From Acidobacteriota bacterium (GTDB lineage Bacteria > Acidobacteriota > UBA890 > WLXD01), in NCBI GenBank assembly GCA_029263295.1, contig JAJCXT010000011.1, forward strand, positions 1 to 64,000: a stretch of 64,000 bases of DNA, read 5' to 3'. Position numbers and translations under genes: made by a program. Positions 8,144 to 17,025 of the stretch are shown in pieces. Every line of letters begins with the position of its first letter. Within the stretch, counting starts at the first letter, position 1. The notes under the pieces are model-generated. The model did not search any database and was not told where the DNA came from. It saw only the letters and a list, made by a program, of their open reading frames with translations.

Positions 8144-10978
8144 ATGATGCCTACGGACAAGAAAGTGCGACCCGTAGAAGCAGCCGTTGCCGCCGCGGCC
8201 GAGCCGATCGGCGTGCGTGGGGCGCGCGTGCACAACCTGCAGAACGTGGATGTCGATATCCCCGCGGGGCAACTAGTCGTAGTGACGGGCGTATCAGGCT
8301 CGGGAAAGTCCAGTCTGGCCTTCGACACGATCTACGCGGAAGGTCAGCGACGTTACGTGGAGTCGATGTCGGCTTATGCGCGGCAGTTCCTCGAGAGGAT
8401 GGACAAGCCTGAGGTTGACGAGGTGCGGGGTATCTGCCCGGCCATAGCGATTCAGCAGCGGGTACCTCCTCGTAACTCGCGCTCGACCGTGGGCACGGCC
8501 ACGGAAGTGCAGGACTACCTCAGGCTTCTGTTCGCGCGCGCCGGGACGACGATCTGCCCCGGCTGTGGCCAGTCCGTCCGGGCGGACACACCGGGCGATG
8601 TCGTGGACGGCCTGCTTGAAGACGGGGCAGATCGTCGTGCGCTGATCGCGTACCCCATGCCGTTGCAGGGGGATGCGGATGCTCGCGCGGAGGAGATCAA
8701 ACAGCTCCTCCAGCAGGGGTTTCGTCGATTGCTCGTAGAGGGCGTTATCGTCGATCTGGAGCCTCGCCGGTATAGAGAACAGGCGGCCGAGCTTGCTGGC
8801 GGTGGAGTTGACGTAGTCGTCGACCGCCTTCGTCTGCGGCCGGATCAACGGGAGAGGTTGCTCGACTCCGTCGAGATCGCGCTCGGCGAGGGCGGCGGTC
8901 GAATGCGCGCCTGGCTCGAGATAGATGATGAGCTGACCGCGCGAGCTTTCGACGACCGGTATCGCTGCGCGGATTGCGATCGCGACTTCGTGCGGCCTGA
9001 GCCGCGCATGTTCTCCTTCAACAACCCGTTTGGCGCGTGCCCCGAGTGCCGTGGATTCGGTAGCACGATCGAGATCGATCTCGACAAGGTGATCCCGGAC
9101 ACGCGCCTGACTCTGGACGAAGGCGCCATCGTTCCGTGGACCAAGGAGTCGCGTGGTCGGCAGCGCACGGCGCTGCGGAAGTTCGCCAAGGCCGAGCGGA
9201 TTCCGCTTGATGTGTCGTGGCGCGAGCTCGCCCCTGAGCAGCGGCAGGCCCTCCTCGACGGCGGCAAGGGTTATGCCGGCGTGCACGGGTTCTTCCGCCG
9301 CCTACAGAAGAAGCAGCACAAGCTTCACGTCAGGGTCCTGCTGGCTCGCTATCGCGGCTACGTCACGTGCTCGTCGTGCCAGGGTTCGCGACTGCGGGCC
9401 GATGCGTTTGCCGTCCAGGTGGCCGGTCTCACTTTGCCTGAGGTCGTCGCGATGAGCATTGGAGAGGCGGCCGAGTTCTTCGCGACGCTCGAGTTGCCCG
9501 TGCACGCGGCACTGGTGGTGGACAAGGTGCTGGAGGACATACGCACCCGACTGGAGTATCTGGTCGAGGTGGGTCTCGACTACCTCACGCTGGAGAGGCT
9601 GACGGGGACCTTGTCGGGCGGCGAGGCACAGCGGATCAGCCTGGCGACGTGTTTGGGCTCTACGCTGGTGGGTTCGCTGTATGTGCTCGACGAACCGAGC
9701 GTCGGGTTGCATCCGCGTGACAACGATCGGCTGATCGCGATTCTCGAGCGGCTGCGCGACCTCGGCAACACGGTACTGGTCGTGGAACATGACCGGCAGA
9801 TGATCGAGGCGGCGGATTGGCTAATCGACATGGGGCCTGGTGCCGGGGCGCTGGGTGGCAGGGTGGTGCACGCCGGGCCGCCGACCGAGTTGCCAAACTC
9901 GCCGGAGTCGGTGACGGCCGCGTATCTTGGCGGCCGACGCCGCGTGCCGCTTCCGGCGCTGCGCAGACCGCCACAAGGGCAGCTCGCCGTGCGCGGCGCT
10001 CGCCAGCACAATCTCAAGGGTATCGATGTCGAGATTCCGCTGGGCGTCCTGTGCTGCCTCACCGGGGTATCCGGCTCGGGCAAGAGCACGCTTGTGCACG
10101 ACGTCGTCCACGCGGCTGCCCAGCGTCACCTTGGCGAGTGGAAGGGGAACGTCGGCGATCACGACAGCATCGCGGGGCTCGACTCGTTGCGGCAGGTGAT
10201 CCTCATCGATCAAGCGCCGATCGGACGGAGCGCGCGCTCCAACCCTGTCACCTATGTGAAGGCGTTCGACTCGATTCGCAAGTGCTTCGCTGGAGTCCGC
10301 GAGGCGAAGGCTCGGGGCTACAAGCCTGGCCACTTTTCCTTCAATGTCGCTGGCGGTCGCTGCGATATGTGCGAGGGGACTGGGCAGACAGTGGTTGAGA
10401 TGCAGTTTCTGCCAGACGTCACGCTGCCTTGCGAGGAGTGCGGCGGAACTCGCTACCGGCGAGATCTGCTCGACATCCGGTATCGCGGCCGCAGCGTCGA
10501 TGACGTACTTGGCATGACCGTGGCGGAGGCCCGCCGTTTCTTCGCCGACGTGCCACACGCAGAGGGGCGGCTGAAAGTCCTCGAAGATGTAGGGCTTGGG
10601 TACCTCAGACTGGGGCAGCCGTCGAGCACTCTGTCGGGCGGGGAGGCGCAACGCGTGAAACTGGCCGCTCACCTGGTTCAGGGAGGCGGCAAGGGTACGC
10701 TCTATCTGTTCGACGAGCCGACCACGGGGCTACACTTCGACGATATCTCCAAGCTCTTGTTCGCGATCAACCGGTTGATCGATTCGGGTGCGTCCGCCAT
10801 CGTCATCGAGCATAACCTGGACCTGATCAAGGCGGCCGACTGGGTCATCGATCTCGGCCCGGAGGGCGGCGATCGTGGCGGGACGGTCGTGGCAACGGGA
10901 ACGCCGGAGGAGATCGCGGCGAACGCAGATTCGCACACGGGCGGCTACCTGAAAGAGGCGCTGGAGGCGGAAGAGTGA
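8144..10978 (+). CDS. uvrA: UvrABC excinuclease subunit A
   Basis: DNA damage-recognition ATPase of nucleotide excision repair, acting as a dimer with UvrB. The 944-residue protein has two ABC ATPase modules: Walker [15 protein letters not shown] (about residue 49) and [13 protein letters not shown] (about 645), with signatures [12 protein letters not shown] and [12 protein letters not shown]. Zinc sites appear as [18 protein letters not shown] and CDMCEGTGQ with CEECGGTRY. Length is normal. The stop overlaps the GTG start of the aldolase gene by four bases, so the two are probably translationally coupled. Confidence 0.98.
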   Translation: MMPTDKKVRPVEAAVAAAAEPIGVRGARVHNLQNVDVDIPAGQLVVVTGVSGSGKSSLAFDTIYAEGQRRYVESMSAYARQFLERMDKPEVDEVRGICPAIAIQQRVPPRNSRSTVGTATEVQDYLRLLFARAGTTICPGCGQSVRADTPGDVVDGLLEDGADRRALIAYPMPLQGDADARAEEIKQLLQQGFRRLLVEGVIVDLEPRRYREQAAELAGGGVDVVVDRLRLRPDQRERLLDSVEIALGEGGGRMRAWLEIDDELTARAFDDRYRCADCDRDFVRPEPRMFSFNNPFGACPECRGFGSTIEIDLDKVIPDTRLTLDEGAIVPWTKESRGRQRTALRKFAKAERIPLDVSWRELAPEQRQALLDGGKGYAGVHGFFRRLQKKQHKLHVRVLLARYRGYVTCSSCQGSRLRADAFAVQVAGLTLPEVVAMSIGEAAEFFATLELPVHAALVVDKVLEDIRTRLEYLVEVGLDYLTLERLTGTLSGGEAQRISLATCLGSTLVGSLYVLDEPSVGLHPRDNDRLIAILERLRDLGNTVLVVEHDRQMIEAADWLIDMGPGAGALGGRVVHAGPPTELPNSPESVTAAYLGGRRRVPLPALRRPPQGQLAVRGARQHNLKGIDVEIPLGVLCCLTGVSGSGKSTLVHDVVHAAAQRHLGEWKGNVGDHDSIAGLDSLRQVILIDQAPIGRSARSNPVTYVKAFDSIRKCFAGVREAKARGYKPGHFSFNVAGGRCDMCEGTGQTVVEMQFLPDVTLPCEECGGTRYRRDLLDIRYRGRSVDDVLGMTVAEARRFFADVPHAEGRLKVLEDVGLGYLRLGQPSSTLSGGEAQRVKLAAHLVQGGGKGTLYLFDEPTTGLHFDDISKLLFAINRLIDSGASAIVIEHNLDLIKAADWVIDLGPEGGDRGGTVVATGTPEEIAANADSHTGGYLKEALEAEE

Positions 10979-12009
10979 TCGATCTACGCAGCGACACGGT
11001 TACCCAGCCGACAGCGGCGATGCGTCAGGCGATGGCCGACGCAGAGGTCGGTGATGACGTCTACCAGGAAGACCCGACGGTGCGGCGACTCGAGGAGCTC
11101 GCCGCCGATCTCCTGGGCAAACAGGCGGCACTGTTCTTTCCGACCGGCACGATGGCCAATCAGGCGGCGGTGCACCTGCATTGTCGCCCTGGTGACGAGG
11201 CCGTAGTCGAGCGGCTCGCGCACAGTCACGACTGGGAAAACGCGGGGGCCGCGGTTCTGTCTGGGGTTCAGTTGCGCGCGGTTGACGGCGAGGCCGGCAT
11301 CATCGACGCGGCGGCGCTGGCTGAGGTTCTGGCGCCGCGTACGGAGCTGCGTTCGCGCATCTCCCTGGTGATTCTCGAGAATACGCACAACATGGCGGGA
11401 GGCAAGGCCTGGCCGCTGGCGACGCTGTCCGAGACGGCTGCGGCGGCCCGCGCGGCGGGGGCGGCCGTACATCTCGACGGCGCCCGACTGCCCAACGCGG
11501 CGGTTGCAACGGGGACATCGATGGCGAAACTCTCCGCGCCCTTCGACTCCGTGATGATCTCGCTCTCGAAGGGGCTGTCGGCCCCTGCTGGGTCGGTTCT
11601 CGCCGGGTCCGGTGCGTTCGTTCGGGAGGCCCGCCGGGTGCGTGGCTTGTTTGGCGGTGGGATGCGGCAGGTGGGCGTGCTGGCCGCCGCGGGCATTGTG
11701 GCGTTGGAGAATCAGTTCGAGCGGCTTGCTGAGGATCATCGCCGCGCCAGCGACCTGGCCGAGGGCCTGACGGCCGGCGGCGGAGCGAGCCTGGCGTATG
11801 GCCATGTGGACTCGAACATCGTTGTGCTCGATGTGTCCGGAGGGGGCGTGGCCGCGCTCGCGGCGCGGGCCGCGGAACGCGGCGTACTGTGCGGGGCCAC
11901 CGCCACTGACTACATGAGGCTGGTGACACACAGGCACATCGACGATGCGGCGGTAACGACGGCGATCGATTGTCTGGGCGGGCTTCTGGCAGAGACCAGC
12001 TCCGACTAG
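10975..12009 (+). CDS. ltaE: Low-specificity L-threonine aldolase (PLP-dependent)
   Basis: Cleaves L-threonine or L-allo-threonine to glycine and acetaldehyde. The 344-residue protein starts with the family's [20 protein letters not shown] and has [12 protein letters not shown], the [11 protein letters not shown] segment, [10 protein letters not shown] for the PLP Asp, and the Schiff-base lysine in [12 protein letters not shown]. It begins with GTG overlapping the uvrA stop. Its TAG stop shares the bases CTAG with the stop codon of the convergent aroC. Related beta-eliminating lyases look alike, so substrate preference is inferred from family only. Confidence 0.9.
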   Translation: MIDLRSDTVTQPTAAMRQAMADAEVGDDVYQEDPTVRRLEELAADLLGKQAALFFPTGTMANQAAVHLHCRPGDEAVVERLAHSHDWENAGAAVLSGVQLRAVDGEAGIIDAAALAEVLAPRTELRSRISLVILENTHNMAGGKAWPLATLSETAAAARAAGAAVHLDGARLPNAAVATGTSMAKLSAPFDSVMISLSKGLSAPAGSVLAGSGAFVREARRVRGLFGGGMRQVGVLAAAGIVALENQFERLAEDHRRASDLAEGLTAGGGASLAYGHVDSNIVVLDVSGGGVAALAARAAERGVLCGATATDYMRLVTHRHIDDAAVTTAIDCLGGLLAETSSD

Positions 12010-13226
12010 TGTTCGGGGTAGCGCGCCATCTGCTCGAGGTAGCCCTCGTAGTTGCGCTTCGTCTCGCGCAGGCTATCGCCACCGAACTTCTCGAGACAAG
12101 CGTCCGCCAGGACCAGGGCGACCATCGCTTCGCCCACTACGGCAGCGGCCGGCACCGCACAGACATCGGACCGCTGAACCACGGCGTCGACAGCCTCGCC
12201 CGTTTCGATGTCAACCGAGGGTAGGGGCTGGCGTAGGGTTGCGAGCGGTTTCATGTGGACGGTCAGCCGCAGTTCGCTTCCGCAGGTCATGCCACCTTCG
12301 GTGCCGCCGGCATGGTTGCTGGGCCTGGCGAAACGGTCGTGTTCATCGCTCAGTATCGGATCGTGGGCCCGCGATCCCGGCTGCGTCGCACACCAGGCAG
12401 CGGGACCGATCTCTACGCCCTTCTGCGCCTGAATCGACAGCAGGGCGTGGCCCAGCCGCGCCTCCAGTCTGCGGTCCCACTGCACGTGGCTACCGAGCCC
12501 GGTCGGCACTTCGGCGGCGATCACCTCGAACGTGCCGCCGAGAGTCTCGAGTTCGTTGTGCGCCTCATCGATGGCGTCGATCATCGCTTTCGCAACAGCG
12601 GTATCGACACAGCGGACGGGCGACTCTTCCACGGCGACCGCGGCATCGAACGGAACTGCATCCGCGGACTCGGCGTATGCGGCCGGGCCGATCCGGGTGA
12701 CGTGGCTCGCCACCCTGATTCCGAGGCATTCCAGGAACTGCCTCGCTACGGCGCCGGCGGCCACACGCGAGGCGGTCTCGCGTGCCGACGCGCGCTCGAG
12801 GATGTCGCGCAGATCCGCACGGTCGTACTTGAGGCCGCCAGCAAGGTCGGCATGGCCGGGTCGGGGCCGTGTGATCCGGCGCGTTTCCACCGGGCCGGGC
12901 GTGTTGCCGCTTTCCGCCACGCCTCCACTCCCCGTGGGGGCCACGCTCATCACCTGCTGCCAGTTCACCCAGTCTCGATTCTCGATGAGCCAGGCCACCG
13001 GACTCCCCAGGGTCTCACCCAGACGGATGCCGCCGACGAAGCGCGCGGTGTCGGATTCGATCTTCATGCGCTTGCCGCGGCCGTGGCCCGCCATGCGCCG
13101 CCTCAGATCGGCATCGACGCGTGCGAAGTCGATGGGCACACCTGCCGGGAGCCCCTCCAGGATGCCAACCAGCATCGGGCCGTGAGACTCGCCCGCAGTG
13201 AGGAATCGCAGTGTCCGCAGGGACAT
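12006..13226 (-). CDS. aroC: Chorismate synthase
   Basis: Last step of the shikimate pathway: FMN-dependent trans-elimination of phosphate from EPSP to give chorismate. The 406-residue protein has the family signatures [19 protein letters not shown] at the N-terminus, [30 protein letters not shown] and [15 protein letters not shown] in the middle, and the late [10 protein letters not shown]. Length is at the long end for the family. The start codon lies 14 bases from the divergent nnr start at 13241, so both promoters must overlap the neighbouring coding DNA or be very compact. Confidence 0.97.
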   Translation of the reverse strand: MSLRTLRFLTAGESHGPMLVGILEGLPAGVPIDFARVDADLRRRMAGHGRGKRMKIESDTARFVGGIRLGETLGSPVAWLIENRDWVNWQQVMSVAPTGSGGVAESGNTPGPVETRRITRPRPGHADLAGGLKYDRADLRDILERASARETASRVAAGAVARQFLECLGIRVASHVTRIGPAAYAESADAVPFDAAVAVEESPVRCVDTAVAKAMIDAIDEAHNELETLGGTFEVIAAEVPTGLGSHVQWDRRLEARLGHALLSIQAQKGVEIGPAAWCATQPGSRAHDPILSDEHDRFARPSNHAGGTEGGMTCGSELRLTVHMKPLATLRQPLPSVDIETGEAVDAVVQRSDVCAVPAAAVVGEAMVALVLADACLEKFGGDSLRETKRNYEGYLEQMARYPEH

Positions 13227-13240
13227 ATACTTGCCTGGTC

Positions 13241-14791
13241 ATGATGAAGGTACTGGGAGCGGCGCAGATGCAAGCCTGCGACCGCGCGGCGATCGAAGAA
13301 TACCGCATCCCCGGCGCAGTGCTCATGGAGAATGCCGGGCTGCAAGTGCTCGATGTACTCCACGAGATCAACGGTGGCGCCGCGCCGCTGTCGACCGCCG
13401 TGGTTTGCGGTCGTGGCAACAACGGTGGTGACGGTTTTGTCGTCGCGCGTCACCTGCACAACCTCGGTCGCGAAGCGATCGTCTACCTTGTTGGCACTCC
13501 CGACTCGCTCAGCGGTGATGCGCGCCTGAACTATGACATTGCGGTGGCGTTCGGGGTGCCGGTCGTTCAGGTCGGAGCTGACGAGGCCGGCAGCATGGCC
13601 GCGACGCTGTCGCGATACGAGTATGTGGTCGACGCGATACTGGGCACAGGGATTCAAGGGGCCGTGCGTGGCACGGCGGCGACGGTGATCACGGCGATGA
13701 ACGAATCGACGACTCCGATCCTGGCGATTGATCTGCCGAGCGGATTACAGGCCGACAGCGGCACTCTGGAAGGAGAAGTGGTCCGCGCCGGGGCGACCGT
13801 GAGTCTCGCCGCGCTGAAGGCATGCCATGTGCTCGCGCCTGCGAGCGAGTGTTGCGGCGATATCAGCGTGGCGGAGATCTCGCTGCCGGCGGCGGTTCTT
13901 GATGCTGCGACCGCCGGATTACTGCTGACCGAGCGGGGGGATGTAGCCGCCGCGCTGCCATGGCGCGCGGCCGAGTCGCACAAGGGTAGTTTCGGCCGGG
14001 TGCTCGTCGTCGGGGGCGCTCCGGGAACGGCCGGAGCCGCCGCGCTCGCGGCTCGCGGCGCCCTGCGCTCGGGCGCGGGACTGGTCGACGTGGCCTGCCC
14101 GGAATCCGTCTACGAGATGGTTGGCGGAGCTGCCGTGGAGGCGCTGGTGCATCCGATGCGGGTCGCCGACGATGGGACGTTGGGTGTGGCGGCGAAGGAC
14201 CTCGAGGAACTGATCGAGAGGGCGACTGCCGTCGTGATCGGCCCCGGTTTGGGAGGTGGCAGTGTCGTCGCAACGCTGGTGCGCGACCTCGTGCGTGGCG
14301 CAGAGTTGCCCGTGGTCGTCGATGCGGATGGCCTGAACGCGCTAGATGACCTCGCCCTGGTCGCGAAATCCGCCGAGGTGCGGATACTGACGCCTCACCC
14401 GGGCGAGGCAGGTCGGCTGCTAGGTTGCGAAACCAGCGAAGTGCAGGCAAATCGGCCCGCCGCGGCGCGAGCGCTGGCCGACCGCAGCGGAGCGATCGTG
14501 GTACTGAAAGGACATCGATCTCTGGTCGCCGCGCCTGGAAGGGTCACGGTGGTCAATCCAACGGGGAATCCTGGTATGGCGACGGGTGGCACAGGTGACG
14601 TTCTGGCGGGCGCGATCGGGGCGCTCCTTGGCCAGGGCTTGGATCCGTTTCGGGCCGCCTGGGTAGGTGCCTGGCTGCACGGCGCTGCCGGCGACGCGGC
14701 GACCGCTGAGGTAGGGGAGATCTCGATGACTGCGGGTGATCTCGCTGCCGCACTCCCCGCCGCGTTCGCGGCGATCGAGGCGGAGGGATGA
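13241..14791 (+). CDS. nnr: Bifunctional NAD(P)H-hydrate epimerase / ADP-dependent dehydratase
   Basis: Repairs damaged NADHX and NADPHX. The N-terminal YjeF_N epimerase domain (residues 1-210) has CDRAAIEEYRIPGAVLMENAG and the GRGNNGGDGFVVARHL loop. The C-terminal ribokinase-like dehydratase domain (from about 240) has KGSFGRVLVVGGAPGTAGAA, GPGLGG, the LTPHPGEAGRLLG motif and NPTGNPGMATGGTGDVLAG. The ATG at 13241 (second ATG at 13244) starts the conserved MKVLGAAQMQACDR. A GTG at 13211 would overlap aroC and has no support. The stop overlaps tsaE (ATGA), so they form an operon. Confidence 0.95.
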   Translation: MMKVLGAAQMQACDRAAIEEYRIPGAVLMENAGLQVLDVLHEINGGAAPLSTAVVCGRGNNGGDGFVVARHLHNLGREAIVYLVGTPDSLSGDARLNYDIAVAFGVPVVQVGADEAGSMAATLSRYEYVVDAILGTGIQGAVRGTAATVITAMNESTTPILAIDLPSGLQADSGTLEGEVVRAGATVSLAALKACHVLAPASECCGDISVAEISLPAAVLDAATAGLLLTERGDVAAALPWRAAESHKGSFGRVLVVGGAPGTAGAAALAARGALRSGAGLVDVACPESVYEMVGGAAVEALVHPMRVADDGTLGVAAKDLEELIERATAVVIGPGLGGGSVVATLVRDLVRGAELPVVVDADGLNALDDLALVAKSAEVRILTPHPGEAGRLLGCETSEVQANRPAAARALADRSGAIVVLKGHRSLVAAPGRVTVVNPTGNPGMATGGTGDVLAGAIGALLGQGLDPFRAAWVGAWLHGAAGDAATAEVGEISMTAGDLAAALPAAFAAIEAEG

Positions 14792-15243
14792 GTCGGCGCG
14801 AGTACCTTTGCGAGACTGCCGAGGAAACCGAAGAGGTCGGGCGCTCGCTTGGCCAGGGATTACGCGGCGGTGAGGTCGTGCTCTTGTTCGGGCCGCTGGG
14901 AGCGGGCAAGACGCAGTTCGTCCGCGGCATGGCGGCGGGTCTCGGGCATGATCCGTCGGCCGTATCCAGCCCGTCCTACGCGTTGATCAACGAGTACCGG
15001 GGGGCGGTGACGCTGTATCACGTCGACCTATACCGCATCACGACGACGGACCTCCCCGATCTCGGGCTGGAGGATCTCTACGGCCGGCGCCATATCGTGG
15101 TGATCGAGTGGGCGGAGCGGCTCGAAGAGGCCGGCTGGGACCTGGGATCGTCGATTCTCGTGGAGATGGACTACCACCCGGACGCGCACGACACACGTCT
15201 GATCAGCGTGGACGACGTCCTGCCCACCGACGCCATGGCCTGA
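14788..15243 (+). CDS. tsaE: tRNA threonylcarbamoyladenosine biosynthesis protein TsaE
   Basis: Small ATPase that drives the TsaBD complex making t6A at position 37 of ANN-decoding tRNAs. The 151-residue protein has the P-loop FGPLGAGKTQFVRGMA near residue 35, the switch SSPSYALINEY, HVDLYRI and VVIEWAERL. Length and order are typical. It is coupled to nnr by a 4-base overlap, a common arrangement. The gene ends just before the repeat block at 15251-15385. Confidence 0.96.
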   Translation: MSRREYLCETAEETEEVGRSLGQGLRGGEVVLLFGPLGAGKTQFVRGMAAGLGHDPSAVSSPSYALINEYRGAVTLYHVDLYRITTTDLPDLGLEDLYGRRHIVVIEWAERLEEAGWDLGSSILVEMDYHPDAHDTRLISVDDVLPTDAMA

Positions 15244-15250
15244 GCGCTGC

Positions 15251-15385
15251 GCGCTCAGGCCTGGCCTGGCCCGTATCTCTGAGCCTCGCGCTGCTCGACT
15301 ATGCGCGCTCAGGCCGGCTTGGCCTGTATCTCCAAGGGGCGCGTCGCGCAGCTATGGGCACTCAAGGCCGGTCTGGCCGCATCTT
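15251..15385. repeat. Degenerate 53-54 bp tandem repeat, about 2.5 copies
   Basis: Three related cores occur at 15251-15278, 15305-15331 and 15358-15384, each of the form GCRCTCARGGCCGGYCTGGCC followed by RTATCT. They start 54 and 53 bases apart. The spacers are also related (GCGCTGCTCGACTATG and GCGTCGCGCAGCTATGG). Each core holds a small GGCC..GGCC inverted repeat that could fold. No reading frame explains the period. It lies between the stop codons of convergent tsaE and guaB. Confidence 0.6.
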
Positions 15386-15438
15386 GAAACGCGCCAACCG
15401 CCGCGCTGTGCGCGGCTCAGCAATGCAGGCGGCACCGG

Positions 15439-15471
15439 GCCCAATAATCGGGCCGCGCCCGGTTATTGGGC
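15439..15471. terminator. Bidirectional hairpin between tsaE and guaB
   Basis: GCCCAATAATCGGGC (15439-15453) and GCCCGGTTATTGGGC (15457-15471) form a 15-bp stem with one G-U type mismatch and a 3-base loop. The right arm covers the guaB stop codon (15463-15465). No long U-tract follows on either side. Its place between convergent genes supports a termination or 3'-end stabilising role. Confidence 0.6.
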
Positions 15472-16932
15472 TCGGTAGTTCGGGGCTTCCTTGGTGATCT
15501 GCACGTCGTGGACATGCGCTTCACGCAGGCCAGCGGCTGTGACCCTGATGAACCGTGCGCGTTCCTGCATCTCGGAGATGTTGCGGCAGCCGCAGTAGCC
15601 CATTCCGGCGCGTAGTCCACCCATCAACTGATGGATCGTGTTGGTGACTGCACCCTTGAACGGCACGCGGCCCTCGATACCTTCCGGGACCAGCTTGGCG
15701 TCCTGCACGTCGGGCTGGAAGTAGCGGTCACGCGAGCCAGCTCGCATCGCACCCACCGAGCCCATGCCACGGTACGACTTGAACGCCCGCCCCTGATAGA
15801 GCTCGATCTCGCCCGGGGCCTCTTCGGTTCCCGCCAGTACGGACCCGACCATGATGACGTCGGCTCCGGCTGCGACCGCCTTGGCGATGTCGCCTGAGTA
15901 CTTGATGCCGCCGTCCGCGATGATCGGCACGCCGCTGCCTTCGGCCGCACGCGCGCAGTCTTGAATCGCCGTGATTTGCGGGATGCCGGCTCCGGCCACG
16001 ATGCGAGTCGTGCAGATGGCCGACGGGCCCATGCCCACCTTCACCGCGTCGGCGCCGGCGGCGATCAGGTCGCGCGTGGCTTCCGCGGTGGCGACATTGC
16101 CGACGATGCAGGGGATGTGCTCGTAGCGCTGTTTCATCTGCTGCAAGGTGTCCATCACCTTGTCGGTGTGACCGTGAGCCGTATCGATCACGAACAGGTC
16201 GACGTCCGCCTTGACCAGTACTCCAGCGCGCTCCAGCGCGTCATCCCCGACGCCGAGTCCTGCGCCTACGAGCAGGCGCCCCGAAGAGTCCTTGGCGGCG
16301 TCCGGGTAGTCGATCTTCTTCTGGATGTCCTTCACCGTGATCAGGCCTTTCAGGGTGCCGTCTTCTTCAGTGACGAGGAGCTTCTCGATGCGGTGCTTGT
16401 GCAGCATGTCGACCGCTTCATCGAGCGTCGTGCCGGGCCGCACCGTAACCAGCCCCTTCTCGCGGGAGGTCATGAGTTCTTCGATGAGCCGATCGTGGTT
16501 CTTCTCGAAGCGGACATCGCGGTTGGTCAGGATGCCGACCAGGTGCCCGGTATCGTCGGTAACCGGCACGCCAGAGATGCGGTACTTGGCCATCAGGGCG
16601 AGGGCGTCGCTGATAGTGCGCTTGGGGCCGATCGTGATCGGATCGACGATCATGCCCGACTCCGATCGTTTGACCTTATCGATCTCGTCAGCCTGCGCCT
16701 CAGCCGTCAGGTTGCGGTGCACGACGCCGACGCCGCCGTGCTGCGCGAGCGCGATGGCCATGGCCGCTTCCGTCACGGTGTCCATGGCGGCCGACAGCAG
16801 CGGGACGGCCAGTCGGATGCCACGCGTCAGCTGCGTGCCGGTATCCGCGTCCGAGGGCATGAACCCCGAACGGGCAGGGATGAGCTGAACGTCGTCAAAC
16901 GTCAGGGCGAGAGGGATCTCCAGGTCGTTCAT
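15463..16932 (-). CDS. guaB: Inosine-5'-monophosphate dehydrogenase
   Basis: Oxidises IMP to XMP with NAD+, the committed step of GMP synthesis. The 489-residue protein begins [15 protein letters not shown], has two CBS domains (about residues 95-210), the catalytic loop [11 protein letters not shown] with the active Cys near residue 303, the [12 protein letters not shown] phosphate site and the mobile flap with GRVPFKGAV. Length is normal. No guaA follows. It is transcribed leftward and separated from secA by about 90 bases. Confidence 0.98.
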   Translation of the reverse strand: MNDLEIPLALTFDDVQLIPARSGFMPSDADTGTQLTRGIRLAVPLLSAAMDTVTEAAMAIALAQHGGVGVVHRNLTAEAQADEIDKVKRSESGMIVDPITIGPKRTISDALALMAKYRISGVPVTDDTGHLVGILTNRDVRFEKNHDRLIEELMTSREKGLVTVRPGTTLDEAVDMLHKHRIEKLLVTEEDGTLKGLITVKDIQKKIDYPDAAKDSSGRLLVGAGLGVGDDALERAGVLVKADVDLFVIDTAHGHTDKVMDTLQQMKQRYEHIPCIVGNVATAEATRDLIAAGADAVKVGMGPSAICTTRIVAGAGIPQITAIQDCARAAEGSGVPIIADGGIKYSGDIAKAVAAGADVIMVGSVLAGTEEAPGEIELYQGRAFKSYRGMGSVGAMRAGSRDRYFQPDVQDAKLVPEGIEGRVPFKGAVTNTIHQLMGGLRAGMGYCGCRNISEMQERARFIRVTAAGLREAHVHDVQITKEAPNYRAQ

Positions 16933-17025
16933 CCAGCACTCCGCAATGCCGTTCGTTCGGTTATACCAGGGGCGACTGCGTTTCGACGATGCTAGCTGCC
17001 CGTGGCGGAGTCGCCAAGCACACCG

